Source: Bacteroidota bacterium
GTDB lineage: Bacteria > Bacteroidota > Bacteroidia > Bacteroidales > Lentimicrobiaceae
Direction: 5' to 3'
Assembly: GCA_023417935.1 (NCBI GenBank)
Contig: JAEZDY010000022.1
Location: 1-64,000, forward strand
DNA: 64,000 bases
This document shows positions 54,682 to 63,529 of this stretch, piece after piece. Both the position numbers and the translations under genes were made by a program. A model generated the notes under the pieces. That model saw nothing but the letters and a program-made list of their open reading frames with translations, was not told the DNA's origin and ran no database searches. The stretch's first letter is position 1; every line of letters begins with the position of its first letter.

Positions 54682-54720
54682 ATGATTAAAGCAGTATTAC
54701 CCACCAATACCATATAGAGC

Positions 54721-56256
54721 ATGATAGAAGAGCAGGTGAAAGTGCACGACAAATTCTCACTCGAGATCAAGCTCGGTTTCCTTGCCGGCGATGAAAATAT
54801 CAACGAATTCTCAGTGAGCACCTGGCTCTTTATACCTAACAGCCTCGATATCAACCGATGGAACTACAGTAAGCAGAACTTCTACCGCGACCTGAAGTCT
54901 AATATTCGGCTTATCACTCCTGTGTATACCCTTCAGGAGATCGCCGAAAGGCAAAATGACCCATATACCCTGCTCGAACAATCTATGCAGCGACTGACAA
55001 GCCGTCCCGGTAAGGAAACTTTTGGCTCGTACGAATACCATATACGCATGTATGTGTCGATCATTAAAAGTGCTTTACGCGATGAAATCGACTTTATAGT
55101 GAAAAACGGAACAGGTGTAAAGACTAGCGTTACTGAGAAAGGTGTAGTGGTTAAAAGGGCAAAGGAAACTAAGCCGGTGCCCACGGCGGGGATAAAAGGC
55201 GAAATACCCGAATTGATAAAAAATTATATCAGCAATGTAGAGAAAGTCACTTCTAATTACCGCGAATTGCGTGCAATGGCTGATACTCCTTCAACACGAG
55301 ATAATCTGTTGAATTATTACCTTTTCGGTGATGAGTTTCTAAGCAACCTGGTGGAACAACACACGTTTAAACTGCTCGACGGCCTGAGCAAAAACCACCT
55401 GCTCACCCCTAAAGTATCAACTGCCTTGATGGACCTGATAAACGCTGAAATTGAATATAAGAAAACACAGGGGTATCCGTATGTGAAGAAAAATAGTCGC
55501 GACCGAAACCGCGAACTGGTGTTCAGGCTCAGTCTTCTTAAGAAGTATGCGGAGAATGAGCTTTTCCTTGATGTGGTTCGCCGCCGCGAAGGGGTGCTGA
55601 TCGAACAGATCTACTTCAGCATTGCGGCCGGTATCTCAATGATCTTCGCCACCGCCGTTGCTTTCTCTATTCAACGGCAGTACGGCAACTTAACCATGCC
55701 TTTCTTTGTGGCACTGGTAGTGAGCTACATGCTGAAGGACCGGCTTAAAGACCTGGCACGGTATTACCTGGCACATCGCTGGGGGCGCAGGTTTTTTGAT
55801 ACCAAAACAGACATAAGTCTGAACAACCGCAGTATCGGCTGGCACAAAGAAGGAATGGACTTTATAACCGAACGTAAAGTACCTGCCGAAGTACTCAGGT
55901 TGAGGCAGCGTTCTGCCATACTCGAAGCTGAAAACCGCAACAACCAGGAACAGATCATACTCTATCGAAAACTGGTTAGGCTGAGGCGCGATGATCTTAA
56001 TAAAGTTAGTCCGTACCCCGTTGCCGGAATGAATGATATTATCCGCTTTAACATCTCTAACTATATCCATAAAATGGATAATCCCCTGGTGCCCCTTTAC
56101 ATTCCAACAGAAAACAACGGCACCGGCATCATCAAAGGCGAAAAAATTTACTATATTAACCTCATCATGCAGTTCAAACACTCTGAGGGCAAACGCCTGA
56201 AGAGGTACAGGATTGTTTTGAACAGGAAAGGGATCAAAGAAGTGGAAACTTTTTAG
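54721..56256 (+). CDS. Two-TM cytoplasmic-domain protein of unknown function
   Basis: This 511-residue protein has no signal peptide. A soluble N-terminal part of about 290 residues (EFSVSTWLFIPNSLDINRWNY, then long helical segments) precedes two membrane helices close together (about 297-316 and 324-338). A basic segment follows (LKDRLKDLARYYLAHRWGRRFF), then a C-terminal domain with IIRFNISNYIHKMDNP and KIYYINLIMQF. The layout implies both large domains are on the same, probably cytoplasmic, side. I do not recognise the family. Codon use looks native. Monocistronic, with micro-repeats directly behind the stop. Confidence 0.75.
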   Translation: MIEEQVKVHDKFSLEIKLGFLAGDENINEFSVSTWLFIPNSLDINRWNYSKQNFYRDLKSNIRLITPVYTLQEIAERQNDPYTLLEQSMQRLTSRPGKETFGSYEYHIRMYVSIIKSALRDEIDFIVKNGTGVKTSVTEKGVVVKRAKETKPVPTAGIKGEIPELIKNYISNVEKVTSNYRELRAMADTPSTRDNLLNYYLFGDEFLSNLVEQHTFKLLDGLSKNHLLTPKVSTALMDLINAEIEYKKTQGYPYVKKNSRDRNRELVFRLSLLKKYAENELFLDVVRRREGVLIEQIYFSIAAGISMIFATAVAFSIQRQYGNLTMPFFVALVVSYMLKDRLKDLARYYLAHRWGRRFFDTKTDISLNNRSIGWHKEGMDFITERKVPAEVLRLRQRSAILEAENRNNQEQIILYRKLVRLRRDDLNKVSPYPVAGMNDIIRFNISNYIHKMDNPLVPLYIPTENNGTGIIKGEKIYYINLIMQFKHSEGKRLKRYRIVLNRKGIKEVETF

Positions 56257-56259
56257 ATA

Positions 56260-56441
56260 GTTCAAAAGTTGTTCAAAAGTAGTTCAAAAGTAGTTCAATG
56301 TAGCTCAAGTGTTAAAAATGGCGGTCCCCGAGTTTTTATCGAGGGGTTCAATGTTGTTCAATGTTGTTCAATGTTGTTCAATGTTGTTCAAATAGTCATA
56401 ACTGATAACTGAAAGCTGATAACTGATAACTGAAAGCTGAT
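56260..56441 (+). repeat. Three micro-repeat arrays upstream of the MBL-fold gene
   Basis: First array: 11-nt units GTTCAAAAGTT/A at 56260, 56271 and 56282, then a 10-nt GTTCAATGTA at 56293. Second: GTTCAATGTT four times (56346-56385) plus a partial copy. Third: two copies of a 21-nt unit starting AACTGATAACTGAAAGC (56400-56420, 56421-56441). They fill the 201-nt gap between the 54721 gene and the hydrolase start at 56458. Confidence 0.85.
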
Positions 56442-56457
56442 AGCCTAATATTATGAT

Positions 56458-57141
56458 ATGAAAACATCCAAAGGAAATGACATCGTACAACTCTTAAGCG
56501 GGCGGAGTAATGTTTTTTTAGTAAAACATTATAACGGGACGAGCATGCTGGTTGATACCGGGGTTAAGATGGTGCGGCGGTTTCTTGCTGATGCGCTGGC
56601 GAAATTCCAAACGCCGCGGCCCGACTACCTGGTACTTACGCATAGTCATTTCGACCATGCGGGCAATGCTGCCTTTATCCGTACAACAACAGGCGCCAAA
56701 ACTGTGATCCATGAAGCTGAAGCTGACTACCTGCGAAGCGGTGGCATGAAGATCCCGGAAGGCACTTATGCTTTCACCCGTTCCCTTGTGAGTCTGGCAC
56801 ATAAAGTAAAATATAAGCCCGGCTCAGAACCCTGTCCTGCTGACATTGTAGTGGCCGGTTCATATAGTCCACCTGATATGCCCGGCATTCTATTGATCCA
56901 CACTCCCGGCCATAGTGCAGGCTCCATAAGTATTATTGTTGACAATGAAATAGCCCTCGTAGGTGACACCATGATCAACGTGGGCCTTTTCAACGTGTTC
57001 CCACCCTTTGCCGATGATGTTGAAACACTCAAACAAAGCTGGCAGAAGTTACTTGAAACAGGGTGCCATAGTTTTTTACCCGCACATGGAGGGGTTATTT
57101 CAAGGGGGGAGTTGGAGAGCAAAATAGAAGTTCAGAAGTAG
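56458..57141 (+). CDS. Metallo-beta-lactamase-fold hydrolase, glyoxalase II-like
   Basis: This 227-residue cytosolic protein has the metal-binding motif THSHFDHAGN (H62, H64, D66, H67). A second His lies in HTPGHSAGSI, the bridging Asp in LVGDTMI, and the final His in LPAHGG. That is a complete dinuclear site. The family cleaves thioesters, phosphodiesters or other ester bonds; the substrate cannot be read from sequence. The gene is flanked on both sides by GTTCAA-type repeats, and the 3' array begins inside its last codons (VQK and stop). Confidence 0.88.
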   Translation: MKTSKGNDIVQLLSGRSNVFLVKHYNGTSMLVDTGVKMVRRFLADALAKFQTPRPDYLVLTHSHFDHAGNAAFIRTTTGAKTVIHEAEADYLRSGGMKIPEGTYAFTRSLVSLAHKVKYKPGSEPCPADIVVAGSYSPPDMPGILLIHTPGHSAGSISIIVDNEIALVGDTMINVGLFNVFPPFADDVETLKQSWQKLLETGCHSFLPAHGGVISRGELESKIEVQK

Positions 57142-57187
57142 TTCAAAGCTGCGCGTTCAAAAGTTGTTCAAAAGTTGTTCAAACACT
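57130..57187 (+). repeat. GTTCAA-type 11-nt repeats over the end of the MBL-fold gene
   Basis: Units at 57130 (GTTCAGAAGTA), 57141 (GTTCAAAGCTG), 57155 and 57166 (GTTCAAAAGTT each) and 57177 (GTTCAAACACT). The first overlaps the stop codon. They match the array at 56260. Confidence 0.8.
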
Positions 57188-57264
57188 TATAGAGGGTAAC
57201 ACATTAGGGTTTATGGATTTGTTGCGTGAAGTAAATGGAATCGGGGACCGGACCCTATCACCCC

Positions 57265-57528
57265 TTATTGATGAACTGGCAAAGTGGGGGACTGATTACA
57301 GGAATTCTGTATATGGCTCCTTTTCCAAATAGTATTATAATAATACCGATCAAACTCTGAACTGTCAGGTTTGGGTGAATCATATGGATCATATGTCAGT
57401 TTAATGTACTTACCTTCAATCTGAAATGTTCCTGTTGCTGTATCATACATCAAGTCTCCGCTCTTTCTGTAGCTGAAAGTTGAATCACTTCTTAAGTCAA
57501 CCCTTGTATGAAAAAATCCAGATATCAT
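57265..57528 (-). pseudogene. Truncated small protein, beta-rich fragment
   Basis: An 87-residue frame in phase with, and 21 nt behind, the PhzF-like stop. It contains a natural-looking beta segment (DLRSDSTFSYRKSGDLMYD, then GTFQIEGKYIKLTYDPYD), as seen in small lipocalin-like lipoproteins, but lacks the signal peptide and N-terminal strands. The last dozen residues look random. Probably a 5'-truncated remnant; an intact small cytosolic protein is less likely. The 124-nt gap to the MBL-fold gene holds only the repeats. Confidence 0.45.
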
Positions 57529-57549
57529 TACACAGCACCAAGCCTGTTT

Positions 57550-58350
57550 TCATATCTGAAGCTCCGCTTTAAAAATCGTTACAGCCATACCCTTTATTTC
57601 AACCCTGTCATCAATCATTTTGACTCTCAATTTGCCCGTACGCTTTGATAACTGAAGAGAATCCATTTCCAGTTTACCGAGCTTTTCTGACCAAAGGGGA
57701 GTCAAGGCACAGTGCGCTGATCCCGTTACCGGATCTTCATTGATCCCCAAACCAGGTGCAAAGCATCGTACAACAAAGTCGGCATCCGGCGGGCTGCTCT
57801 TTGCAGTGATCATAAGGTGACCTAAGCCGGTTGCTTTCAAACTCTCAAAGTTGGGGTTTGCATCTAATATATCTGCTACTGAATCTGCAATAGCTATAAT
57901 CCAATTGTAACTGCTTGACCAGGCCTCTATCGGATTAAATCCAACGGAATCCTTAAATCCTTGAGGTATATCAATTTGGGTTAATGCATATCGGGGAAAG
58001 TTCATTGCAATCCAATCTGCCTCCTTTTTCACAAACAGATCACCTACCTGGGCCTTGAAGTTTATTATATCAGTTGGCTTTACTATTCCAAGCTCAAAGA
58101 TTACATGAGCACTTGCAAGGGTTGCATGTCCACAAAGCGCAACCTCATTTGTTGGAGTAAAAAATCTGATCTCAAAACCGCTCTTTGCCGGTATCACAAA
58201 TGCGGTTTCCGACAGATTCATCTCCATTGCAATATTTTGCATCCATACACTATCATGGCCTTTATCCAAAATCATAACACCGGCAGGATTACCTTTAAAA
58301 GGCGTATCGGTGAAGGCATCCACCTGATATATTGTTTTATTGTTTGTCAT
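57550..58350 (-). CDS. PhzF family isomerase/epimerase-like protein
   Basis: This 266-residue protein has the PhzF N-terminal motif YQVDAFTDTPFKGNPAGVMIL and the catalytic Glu in MNLSETAFVIP. Its second half has RCFAPGLGINEDPVTGSAHCAL, which includes the conserved DPVTGSAH loop. Complete two-domain diaminopimelate-epimerase-like fold. Family members isomerise small metabolites; substrates are mostly unknown outside phenazine synthesis, and no phenazine genes are here. It follows the AlkD-like gene by 21 nt. Confidence 0.9.
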   Translation of the reverse strand: MTNNKTIYQVDAFTDTPFKGNPAGVMILDKGHDSVWMQNIAMEMNLSETAFVIPAKSGFEIRFFTPTNEVALCGHATLASAHVIFELGIVKPTDIINFKAQVGDLFVKKEADWIAMNFPRYALTQIDIPQGFKDSVGFNPIEAWSSSYNWIIAIADSVADILDANPNFESLKATGLGHLMITAKSSPPDADFVVRCFAPGLGINEDPVTGSAHCALTPLWSEKLGKLEMDSLQLSKRTGKLRVKMIDDRVEIKGMAVTIFKAELQI

Positions 58351-58371
58351 AACTGTTTGTTTTTCCAGTTC

Positions 58372-59085
58372 TTAAATTTGCCTCATCATTGCTTTTGTTT
58401 TCAAATCTTTTGGCATTTTTTCTATAGCATACCGTAAGGCGGTGCGGGGCATTCGTGACTTGTTTTTGATCACATATTCAAATATGGCTTGCTGGTTGGC
58501 TTCACTGGCAGCTTTTAACATCCATCCGTACCCTTTTTGAACCAAATCGTCTTTGTCCAAAAGTAAAATATCTGCAATTTCCAGTATCTCCTTAAGAAAT
58601 TTCCCTTTTCTGGCCGGTACAATCAAACTCACAGCTGAAGCCCGGCGCATCCATCTGTTATCTGATTTCGCAAAGTCTTTTAGCCCGGTCAGATACTCAG
58701 GATACATCACGATGAATTCACCAACGGTATGATTACAAAGTGTGTCACATGAAGCCCAGTTACTTACATAATTATTAATCCAATTCTCAAATATTTGAAA
58801 GTCATCCGGTTCGTACTTCTTATGCAAATAATACGACCAATGGCATGCAATAAACGACTCTTCTATAAACCCAGATTGCCATAGTATCCCGCAAAGGTCA
58901 AATATCTCATATTTTGTTTTGCGATCAATAAGTTTAAAGTATTCCTTACTTATCTTATTTACCGTGGGCACTTTAACGCCATAAGCCTTTATCTCTTCTT
59001 TGAAGAATTTACGACTGGCTGCCTGAGTTTTTTCATCGCTATTTTTTCTTAGCTCTAAGCGAATTTTGTCGATGATGGGTTCCAT
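58372..59085 (-). CDS. AlkD-like DNA alkylation repair protein
   Basis: This 237-residue all-helical protein has the HEAT-like repeats of the AlkD family. The residues lining the DNA pocket are present: Trp and Asp in NWASCDTLCNH, Trp in DNRWMRRASAVSL and Trp in KGYGWMLKAAS. AlkD removes 3- and 7-alkylpurines without base flipping. Cytosolic. It probably forms a two-gene unit with the PhzF-like gene. Confidence 0.88.
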   Translation of the reverse strand: MEPIIDKIRLELRKNSDEKTQAASRKFFKEEIKAYGVKVPTVNKISKEYFKLIDRKTKYEIFDLCGILWQSGFIEESFIACHWSYYLHKKYEPDDFQIFENWINNYVSNWASCDTLCNHTVGEFIVMYPEYLTGLKDFAKSDNRWMRRASAVSLIVPARKGKFLKEILEIADILLLDKDDLVQKGYGWMLKAASEANQQAIFEYVIKNKSRMPRTALRYAIEKMPKDLKTKAMMRQI

Positions 59086-59122
59086 AATATGGTGTTATGT
59101 TGCTTTTGATATCTATGTAAAA

Positions 59123-61300
59123 TTATAAATATCGGATTCCTTTTGACGTGCTGATGCGTTTATCCTTCTCAAAGATTGTAAGTGTGTATACCCCCGGTTT
59201 AAGTTGTGAAGTGTCAATAGAATGCATTGTATCAGAAATAGTTTTGCTAAGTACTCTGCGTCCTGTAACATCAGTGATTACCAGCATGGAATTTGAACTG
59301 AGCGGTTGATTAATGTATATTTCTGTTGTAAAAGGATTTGGACTGAAAAGCAGGGGAGCACTTGTTATAGGCGGATTTATTTTGGCAGTGCCTACAATTC
59401 CTCCGGTTGTTGTGCCAAGAACCACACCATTATTTCCAAAAATAAGGCCTGTTTCATTGTTGAAGAAATGTACCCGTGTGAGGCCGGAGGTTGTATATGA
59501 CTCAATAGGGTTCCATGTTAGTCCGCCATCAATAGTCTTTAGCAGTATGTTACCTTCAGAATTTTGATTTTTACCAACAACATAGCCATTTAAATTGTCG
59601 GGAAACGAAATTGAATTATAATTCATTTGCGCCGTGCTGGTAATAACCATTGGTTGCCAGGTTAAGCAGGCATCTGTTGATCTGAGAATACCCTGATAAC
59701 TGCATACAAGAAAGGCTGTATCACCTTCTAATAGCAGAAGATCATTGGCGTCTCCAAAGGCACCGACATTAATTTGCTGCCAACTTGTTCCATGGTCAGG
59801 TGTTTTGAGTATGCTTGAATTTTGGTAATCATATATAGTAACAAATACCATATCAGCTGTCTTGTATTCTATCTCACCATAATTATGTGTTCCAGGACTG
59901 ATATTCTGCCATGTCAGGCCGCCATCGTATGTGCAGATGAGTGTTTCCTCAGCAGCAATCATACCCCGCATCTGGTCATAAAACTTCATGTCGGAAATAT
60001 CTAAATATTCAATTTCTTCTATTTCTGACACTAACTGCCATGAATTGCCACCATCCGTTGTTTTCTCAAAATATGCACCACCTATCATAAATCCATTAAG
60101 GCTGTCAAGAAAGTAAACATGTTCACTATTCGACATCTGGTCCCAGTTTAAACCGCCATTCGTAGTTTTATACAATACCTTGACGGGAACTCCCCCACCG
60201 TAACTTTCTGAAAGTAAATAGCCCGTTGTATTAGTAACAAACTGCACATCAAGGACATCATTTTGTATTTGCCTTTGATTAATAATGCTCCAGTTATAAC
60301 CGCCATCAACAGAATTGGAGAGCATTCCGATCGTACCACCGGCTATGAGTGAATGGTCGTCAGTATAACAAAGAGCATGATGAGACCAGTGTAAACTCTG
60401 TTCTTCCTGTTCTGTCCAGGTTAAACCTCCATTATCAGTAAAGGTAATCTTGCAGTGATACATCCATGTATTTGAAACAAAAGCCACATGGTCTGCATCA
60501 TATGCTGCAAGGCATCCATCATAAGCCGGAACCTGAGTATCCATGAGTGATTCTGTCCAGGTCAAACCTCCGTCAGTTGTTTTAAATATATAATGAAACG
60601 CATCACTATAATCAAAATAAATAAGTAACACAAAACCGGTAGTTTCATTTACAAAAATCAAATCCTGAATATAGCCTTCCGGGAAATTGGAAGGAGCGTC
60701 AATAAGAACCCATGTGAGTCCCCGATCAGTTGTCTTAATTATTTGATTAGAAAAGCCTATTGCATAAGCAGTAGAATCATTTAATACTTTAACGCCCTGA
60801 AGATTGACTGTTAATCCGGTTTCCAGTATGTCCCATGATTCACCTCCGTCAGTAGTCCTGATAATCATACCTTTATCAGCAACAGCTACACCTGTTGAGT
60901 TATTAAAGAAAGCAATATCATTAAAGGCATCCTGCCCGAATACCGGTTCAGATTCAAACTTCTTAGTCCAGGTATTTCCACTGTTAACTGTTTTAAGGAT
61001 AGTAAGACCACTGCCCCCGACAAAGCCTGTTGATTGTTCGGTAAAAACAACACTTTTGCATCTGAATCCTGCCTCCGTTTGTGCAGGATAGAGCATTACA
61101 TCCCATGTTAACCCGGCATCTGCCGATTTTATAATTGTTGAACCGTCACAAACACCAAATACCTGAGAAGTACCGGGTATGCAATATAATTTATTTACAG
61201 TGTGTTCCTGGATATCGGGCGATATTCTGGTCCAGGGTGTTTGAGAGAATGAAAGATTGCACACAAACAACGAAATTAAACTCAACAGGATGTTTTTCAT
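59123..61300 (-). CDS. T9SS-secreted BNR/Ycf48-type beta-propeller protein
   Basis: This 725-residue protein has a signal peptide (ends NLSFSQ). About twelve repeats carry the BNR-like motif T(T/D)DGGLTW (SADAGLTWDVM, TTDGGESWDIL, TTNGGLNWDQM, TIDGGLTWNPI), as in Ycf48/photosystem-assembly-like propellers. A T9SS type A domain ends it (LFSPNPFTTEIYINQ). The repeats suggest a ligand-binding or structural propeller, and no sialidase active site was seen. 37 nt before the AlkD-like gene, but no functional link is evident. Confidence 0.82.
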   Translation of the reverse strand: MKNILLSLISLFVCNLSFSQTPWTRISPDIQEHTVNKLYCIPGTSQVFGVCDGSTIIKSADAGLTWDVMLYPAQTEAGFRCKSVVFTEQSTGFVGGSGLTILKTVNSGNTWTKKFESEPVFGQDAFNDIAFFNNSTGVAVADKGMIIRTTDGGESWDILETGLTVNLQGVKVLNDSTAYAIGFSNQIIKTTDRGLTWVLIDAPSNFPEGYIQDLIFVNETTGFVLLIYFDYSDAFHYIFKTTDGGLTWTESLMDTQVPAYDGCLAAYDADHVAFVSNTWMYHCKITFTDNGGLTWTEQEEQSLHWSHHALCYTDDHSLIAGGTIGMLSNSVDGGYNWSIINQRQIQNDVLDVQFVTNTTGYLLSESYGGGVPVKVLYKTTNGGLNWDQMSNSEHVYFLDSLNGFMIGGAYFEKTTDGGNSWQLVSEIEEIEYLDISDMKFYDQMRGMIAAEETLICTYDGGLTWQNISPGTHNYGEIEYKTADMVFVTIYDYQNSSILKTPDHGTSWQQINVGAFGDANDLLLLEGDTAFLVCSYQGILRSTDACLTWQPMVITSTAQMNYNSISFPDNLNGYVVGKNQNSEGNILLKTIDGGLTWNPIESYTTSGLTRVHFFNNETGLIFGNNGVVLGTTTGGIVGTAKINPPITSAPLLFSPNPFTTEIYINQPLSSNSMLVITDVTGRRVLSKTISDTMHSIDTSQLKPGVYTLTIFEKDKRISTSKGIRYL

Positions 61301-61460
61301 TTATTGACTTTTTAGATTAATGGTAGCGCCTTCTTCATGATTCATGTTATTTATCAGAACCACGAATATATAAAAAATATTAAGACCTATTGATGCGCAT
61401 CCTGACTTTTCGACCAATCCACGCGCTATAACATAGTCCAATGGCCGGCTGGCAATGCTG

Positions 61461-61967
61461 TTATTCCGCCCTTTCAAGGCTGATTTCCTTAAGTAAGTCC
61501 TCAAGGTCGAGTGACTTTGTATACATTGTTAATGAACCGTCGCCGTTCTTTGGCCAGAGATCACTGGGCTTGTCCCAATACAACTCCAAACCGTTACCGT
61601 CGGGGTCGTTAAGATATATTGCTTCTGAAACCCCATGGTCAGCTGCACCTTTAACCGGATAGTTTGCTTTGTGCAGGCGGTCGAAGATCATCGCAAGGTC
61701 TTTTCTGGTAGGGTATATGATCGCAGTATGGTATAAGCCCACGCCTTCTTCAGTTGCCGGAGGTGAACCTTTGCTGTGCCAGGTATTTAAGCCAATATGA
61801 TGATGGTATCCACCGGCTGAAACAAATACCGCCTGACTGCCATACTTCATCGTAACCTGAAAGCCCAGCAGGTCGCGATAGAACCCCAGTGCCCGGTCCA
61901 GATCAGCCACTTTTAAATGCACATGCCCTATCCTGGTCTGTGCCGGAACAATATAGTTTTCATTCAT
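61461..61967 (-). CDS. VOC family (glyoxalase/extradiol dioxygenase-like) protein
   Basis: This 168-residue protein has two beta-alpha-beta-beta-beta modules. The first is IGHVHLKVADLDRALGFYRDLLGFQV and the second LYHTAIIYPTRKDLAMIFDRL. Metal ligand candidates are His in HVHLKV, His in LYHTAI and Glu in NGLELYW. It most resembles the N-terminal part of CatE-type catechol dioxygenases. Reaction not deducible. It starts 29 nt after the dehydrogenase-like gene, so the two are likely cotranscribed. The 160-nt gap behind it (61301-61460) shows nothing. Confidence 0.85.
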   Translation of the reverse strand: MNENYIVPAQTRIGHVHLKVADLDRALGFYRDLLGFQVTMKYGSQAVFVSAGGYHHHIGLNTWHSKGSPPATEEGVGLYHTAIIYPTRKDLAMIFDRLHKANYPVKGAADHGVSEAIYLNDPDGNGLELYWDKPSDLWPKNGDGSLTMYTKSLDLEDLLKEISLERAE

Positions 61968-61996
61968 AATAAAAGGAACAGTTAGAATTTTAACTC

Positions 61997-62890
61997 CTAT
62001 TTCAGGAAATCAGGATTCTGATAGGCAGGATCAGGGTAATCATAGACACCTTTTCCGTTTGCGGTTCCCATTCTTCCTTTATCAAGATATTCTGATTTTA
62101 TCCATCCGGCAACCCGTGCAGAAATTTCATCTCCCTCATCACCCCATCCTTTATACAGATTATAGGGAGTGTTGGGTCCTATGATATCCAGGAATGCGAA
62201 TGGACCAATCGGAGCTCCTGTTGAGATCATCCAGGTCTTATCAACCACTTTGGGATCTGCAACTCCATCAACGGCCAATTGCATCGCAGCCTTCAGGAAA
62301 GGAACTAAAAGTGTATTTAATACATAGCCCGGTTGCTCTTTATGAAGGGGAATCGGAATCATTGCAATGTTCTTTGCAAATTCAATTACTTCATCAAAAA
62401 CTTCAGGAGAAGTTCGCTCATGTCTCATGATTTCGGCAATATTAAGTTTCCAGATCTCATTTGCGAAATGCAGATGTAAATACTTTTCCGGACGGTCAGT
62501 TGAATCTACAAGCTGACTGGGTATCATGGTAGATGAATTGGAAGCGAAAATGGTACTTTCTTTAGCAACTTTTGACAATTTCTTATAGAAGTCCTGCTTG
62601 ATGTGCAGCAATTCCGGAACCGCCTCAATTACCAGATCAGCATTTTCTACAGCTTTTGCCAAATCGGTATGAAGGGAAATGCGATTATAGGCAGCATCAA
62701 CTTCTTCTTTGGTGCCATAGTTATCTGCCTGATATCTTTCTTTTAAGACTTCAAATCTCTCTTTAGCCTTCTCTAATGCTTCATTATTAATATCATAAGA
62801 CGAAACTTCAAATCCTTTAAACGCTGTTTGAAAAGCGATTTGGCTGCCTAGAACCCCTGTTCCGGCAACAGTTACATTTTGAATTTTCAT
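61997..62890 (-). CDS. 3-hydroxyacyl-CoA dehydrogenase-like NAD-dependent enzyme
   Basis: This 297-residue protein has a Rossmann motif (VTVAGTGVLGSQIA), the acidic NAD ribose contact SYDINNE, and the SNSSTM and VIEAVPE motifs of 3-hydroxyacyl-CoA dehydrogenases. The usual catalytic HFxNP segment reads HLHFANEIWKLNIAEIM, so the His and Asn are kept while the Pro is replaced by Glu. The C-terminal domain has QPGYVLNTLLVPFL and TGAPIGPFAFLDIIG. It is likely a 3-hydroxybutyryl-CoA dehydrogenase relative with altered acyl specificity (inference). Pairs with the VOC gene. Confidence 0.87.
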   Translation of the reverse strand: MKIQNVTVAGTGVLGSQIAFQTAFKGFEVSSYDINNEALEKAKERFEVLKERYQADNYGTKEEVDAAYNRISLHTDLAKAVENADLVIEAVPELLHIKQDFYKKLSKVAKESTIFASNSSTMIPSQLVDSTDRPEKYLHLHFANEIWKLNIAEIMRHERTSPEVFDEVIEFAKNIAMIPIPLHKEQPGYVLNTLLVPFLKAAMQLAVDGVADPKVVDKTWMISTGAPIGPFAFLDIIGPNTPYNLYKGWGDEGDEISARVAGWIKSEYLDKGRMGTANGKGVYDYPDPAYQNPDFLK

Positions 62891-63012
62891 ATACTCAAGT
62901 TTAAATGATGTCCAGCATTAGCTAAACCCTCGTTTTTAGGCATTCGATTAGCTATATCTAATTACAACACACGGCGAAACGAATAAGTTTTTTGATCAGC
63001 ATACAGCATTCT

Positions 63013-63096
63013 CCTTTCAGGGCTTGGAGGTGTTTGTGTGGTTATCATTCACAGGGTTGCAACCTGTGTTGATTTATATCGCCCTTTCAGGGCTTG
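63013..63096. repeat. REP-like element: two CCTTTCAGGGCTTG boxes around a dyad
   Basis: CCTTTCAGGGCTTG occurs at 63013-63026 and 63083-63096, exactly 70 bp apart. Between them lies the near-palindrome ACAGGGTTGCAACCTGT (63051-63067). Boxes of this kind are dispersed in many Bacteroidota genomes. It occupies the 312-nt intergenic stretch 62891-63202; no gene is visible there. Confidence 0.7.
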
Positions 63097-63165
63097 TGCT
63101 TTATACCTTAGGAATATACCTGTTGTAATATTCACCTGTTCAGGATTCATTTGCAACTCACAAAA

Positions 63166-63199
63166 TTTGCATTAATTTTACCTCAATATTATACCTTTG
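63166..63199 (+). promoter_or_regulatory. Candidate promoter TTTG-N22-TACCTTTG of the small 63203 gene
   Basis: TTTG at 63166-63169 and TACCTTTG at 63192-63199 form the best two-element match to the Bacteroidota consensus in the window. Only 3 nt separate it from the ATG at 63203, implying a leaderless message. Confidence 0.5.
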
Positions 63200-63202
63200 G
63201 AC

Positions 63203-63466
63203 ATGATTATCACAATTGAGCGAAAAAGAAGGGAATATAATTTTTTACTTGACAATAGATTAATATATGGTTATGTGCAGATTAATGGTGTTGATTTTCT
63301 ATACAATGAGAACAAAGTATTAATATGTAATTCCGATCTGAATTTGAATATAATATGCTCACTTGTATTTGCATTAGAGTGCAAATTTGAAAATCCAACC
63401 GATATCAGACTCAATATAATCTTTGCAGAAAAACAAGTATTTGATGCAAATTGGCAACCAAAATAA
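63203..63466 (+). CDS. Small hypothetical protein
   Basis: The ATG at 63203 is preferred to an upstream TTG at 63197 that overlaps the promoter box. The 87-residue product has a basic start (MIITIERKRREYNFLL), a predicted strand-rich middle (LIYGYVQINGVDFLY), then a hydrophobic stretch with ICSLVFALECKF that is not long enough for a secure TM call, and a mixed C-terminus. I do not recognise it. AT-rich and isolated between a REP-like element and simple repeats. Confidence 0.55.
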   Translation: MIITIERKRREYNFLLDNRLIYGYVQINGVDFLYNENKVLICNSDLNLNIICSLVFALECKFENPTDIRLNIIFAEKQVFDANWQPK

Positions 63467-63503
63467 ATAGTTCCCCTTGAACCCCTTGAACAAAAAACAA
63501 CAA

Positions 63504-63528
63504 CGCTAAACGCTAAACGCTAAACGCT
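63504..63528 (+). repeat. CGCTAAA heptamer repeats
   Basis: Three perfect CGCTAAA units (63504-63524) and a fourth CGCT lie between the small gene and the LOG-family stop. Just upstream CCCCTTGAA occurs twice, the reverse complement style of the GTTCAA units near 56260. Confidence 0.75.
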
Positions 63529-63529
63529 T

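Noticed and set aside
55690..56265. 191-residue minus-strand frame
   Set aside because: It is fully antisense to the 511-residue protein, which has coherent TM and domain structure.
57204..57330. 39-residue plus-strand frame starting ATGGATTTGTTG
   Set aside because: It overlaps the end of the truncated minus-strand frame and shows no family features; probably chance.
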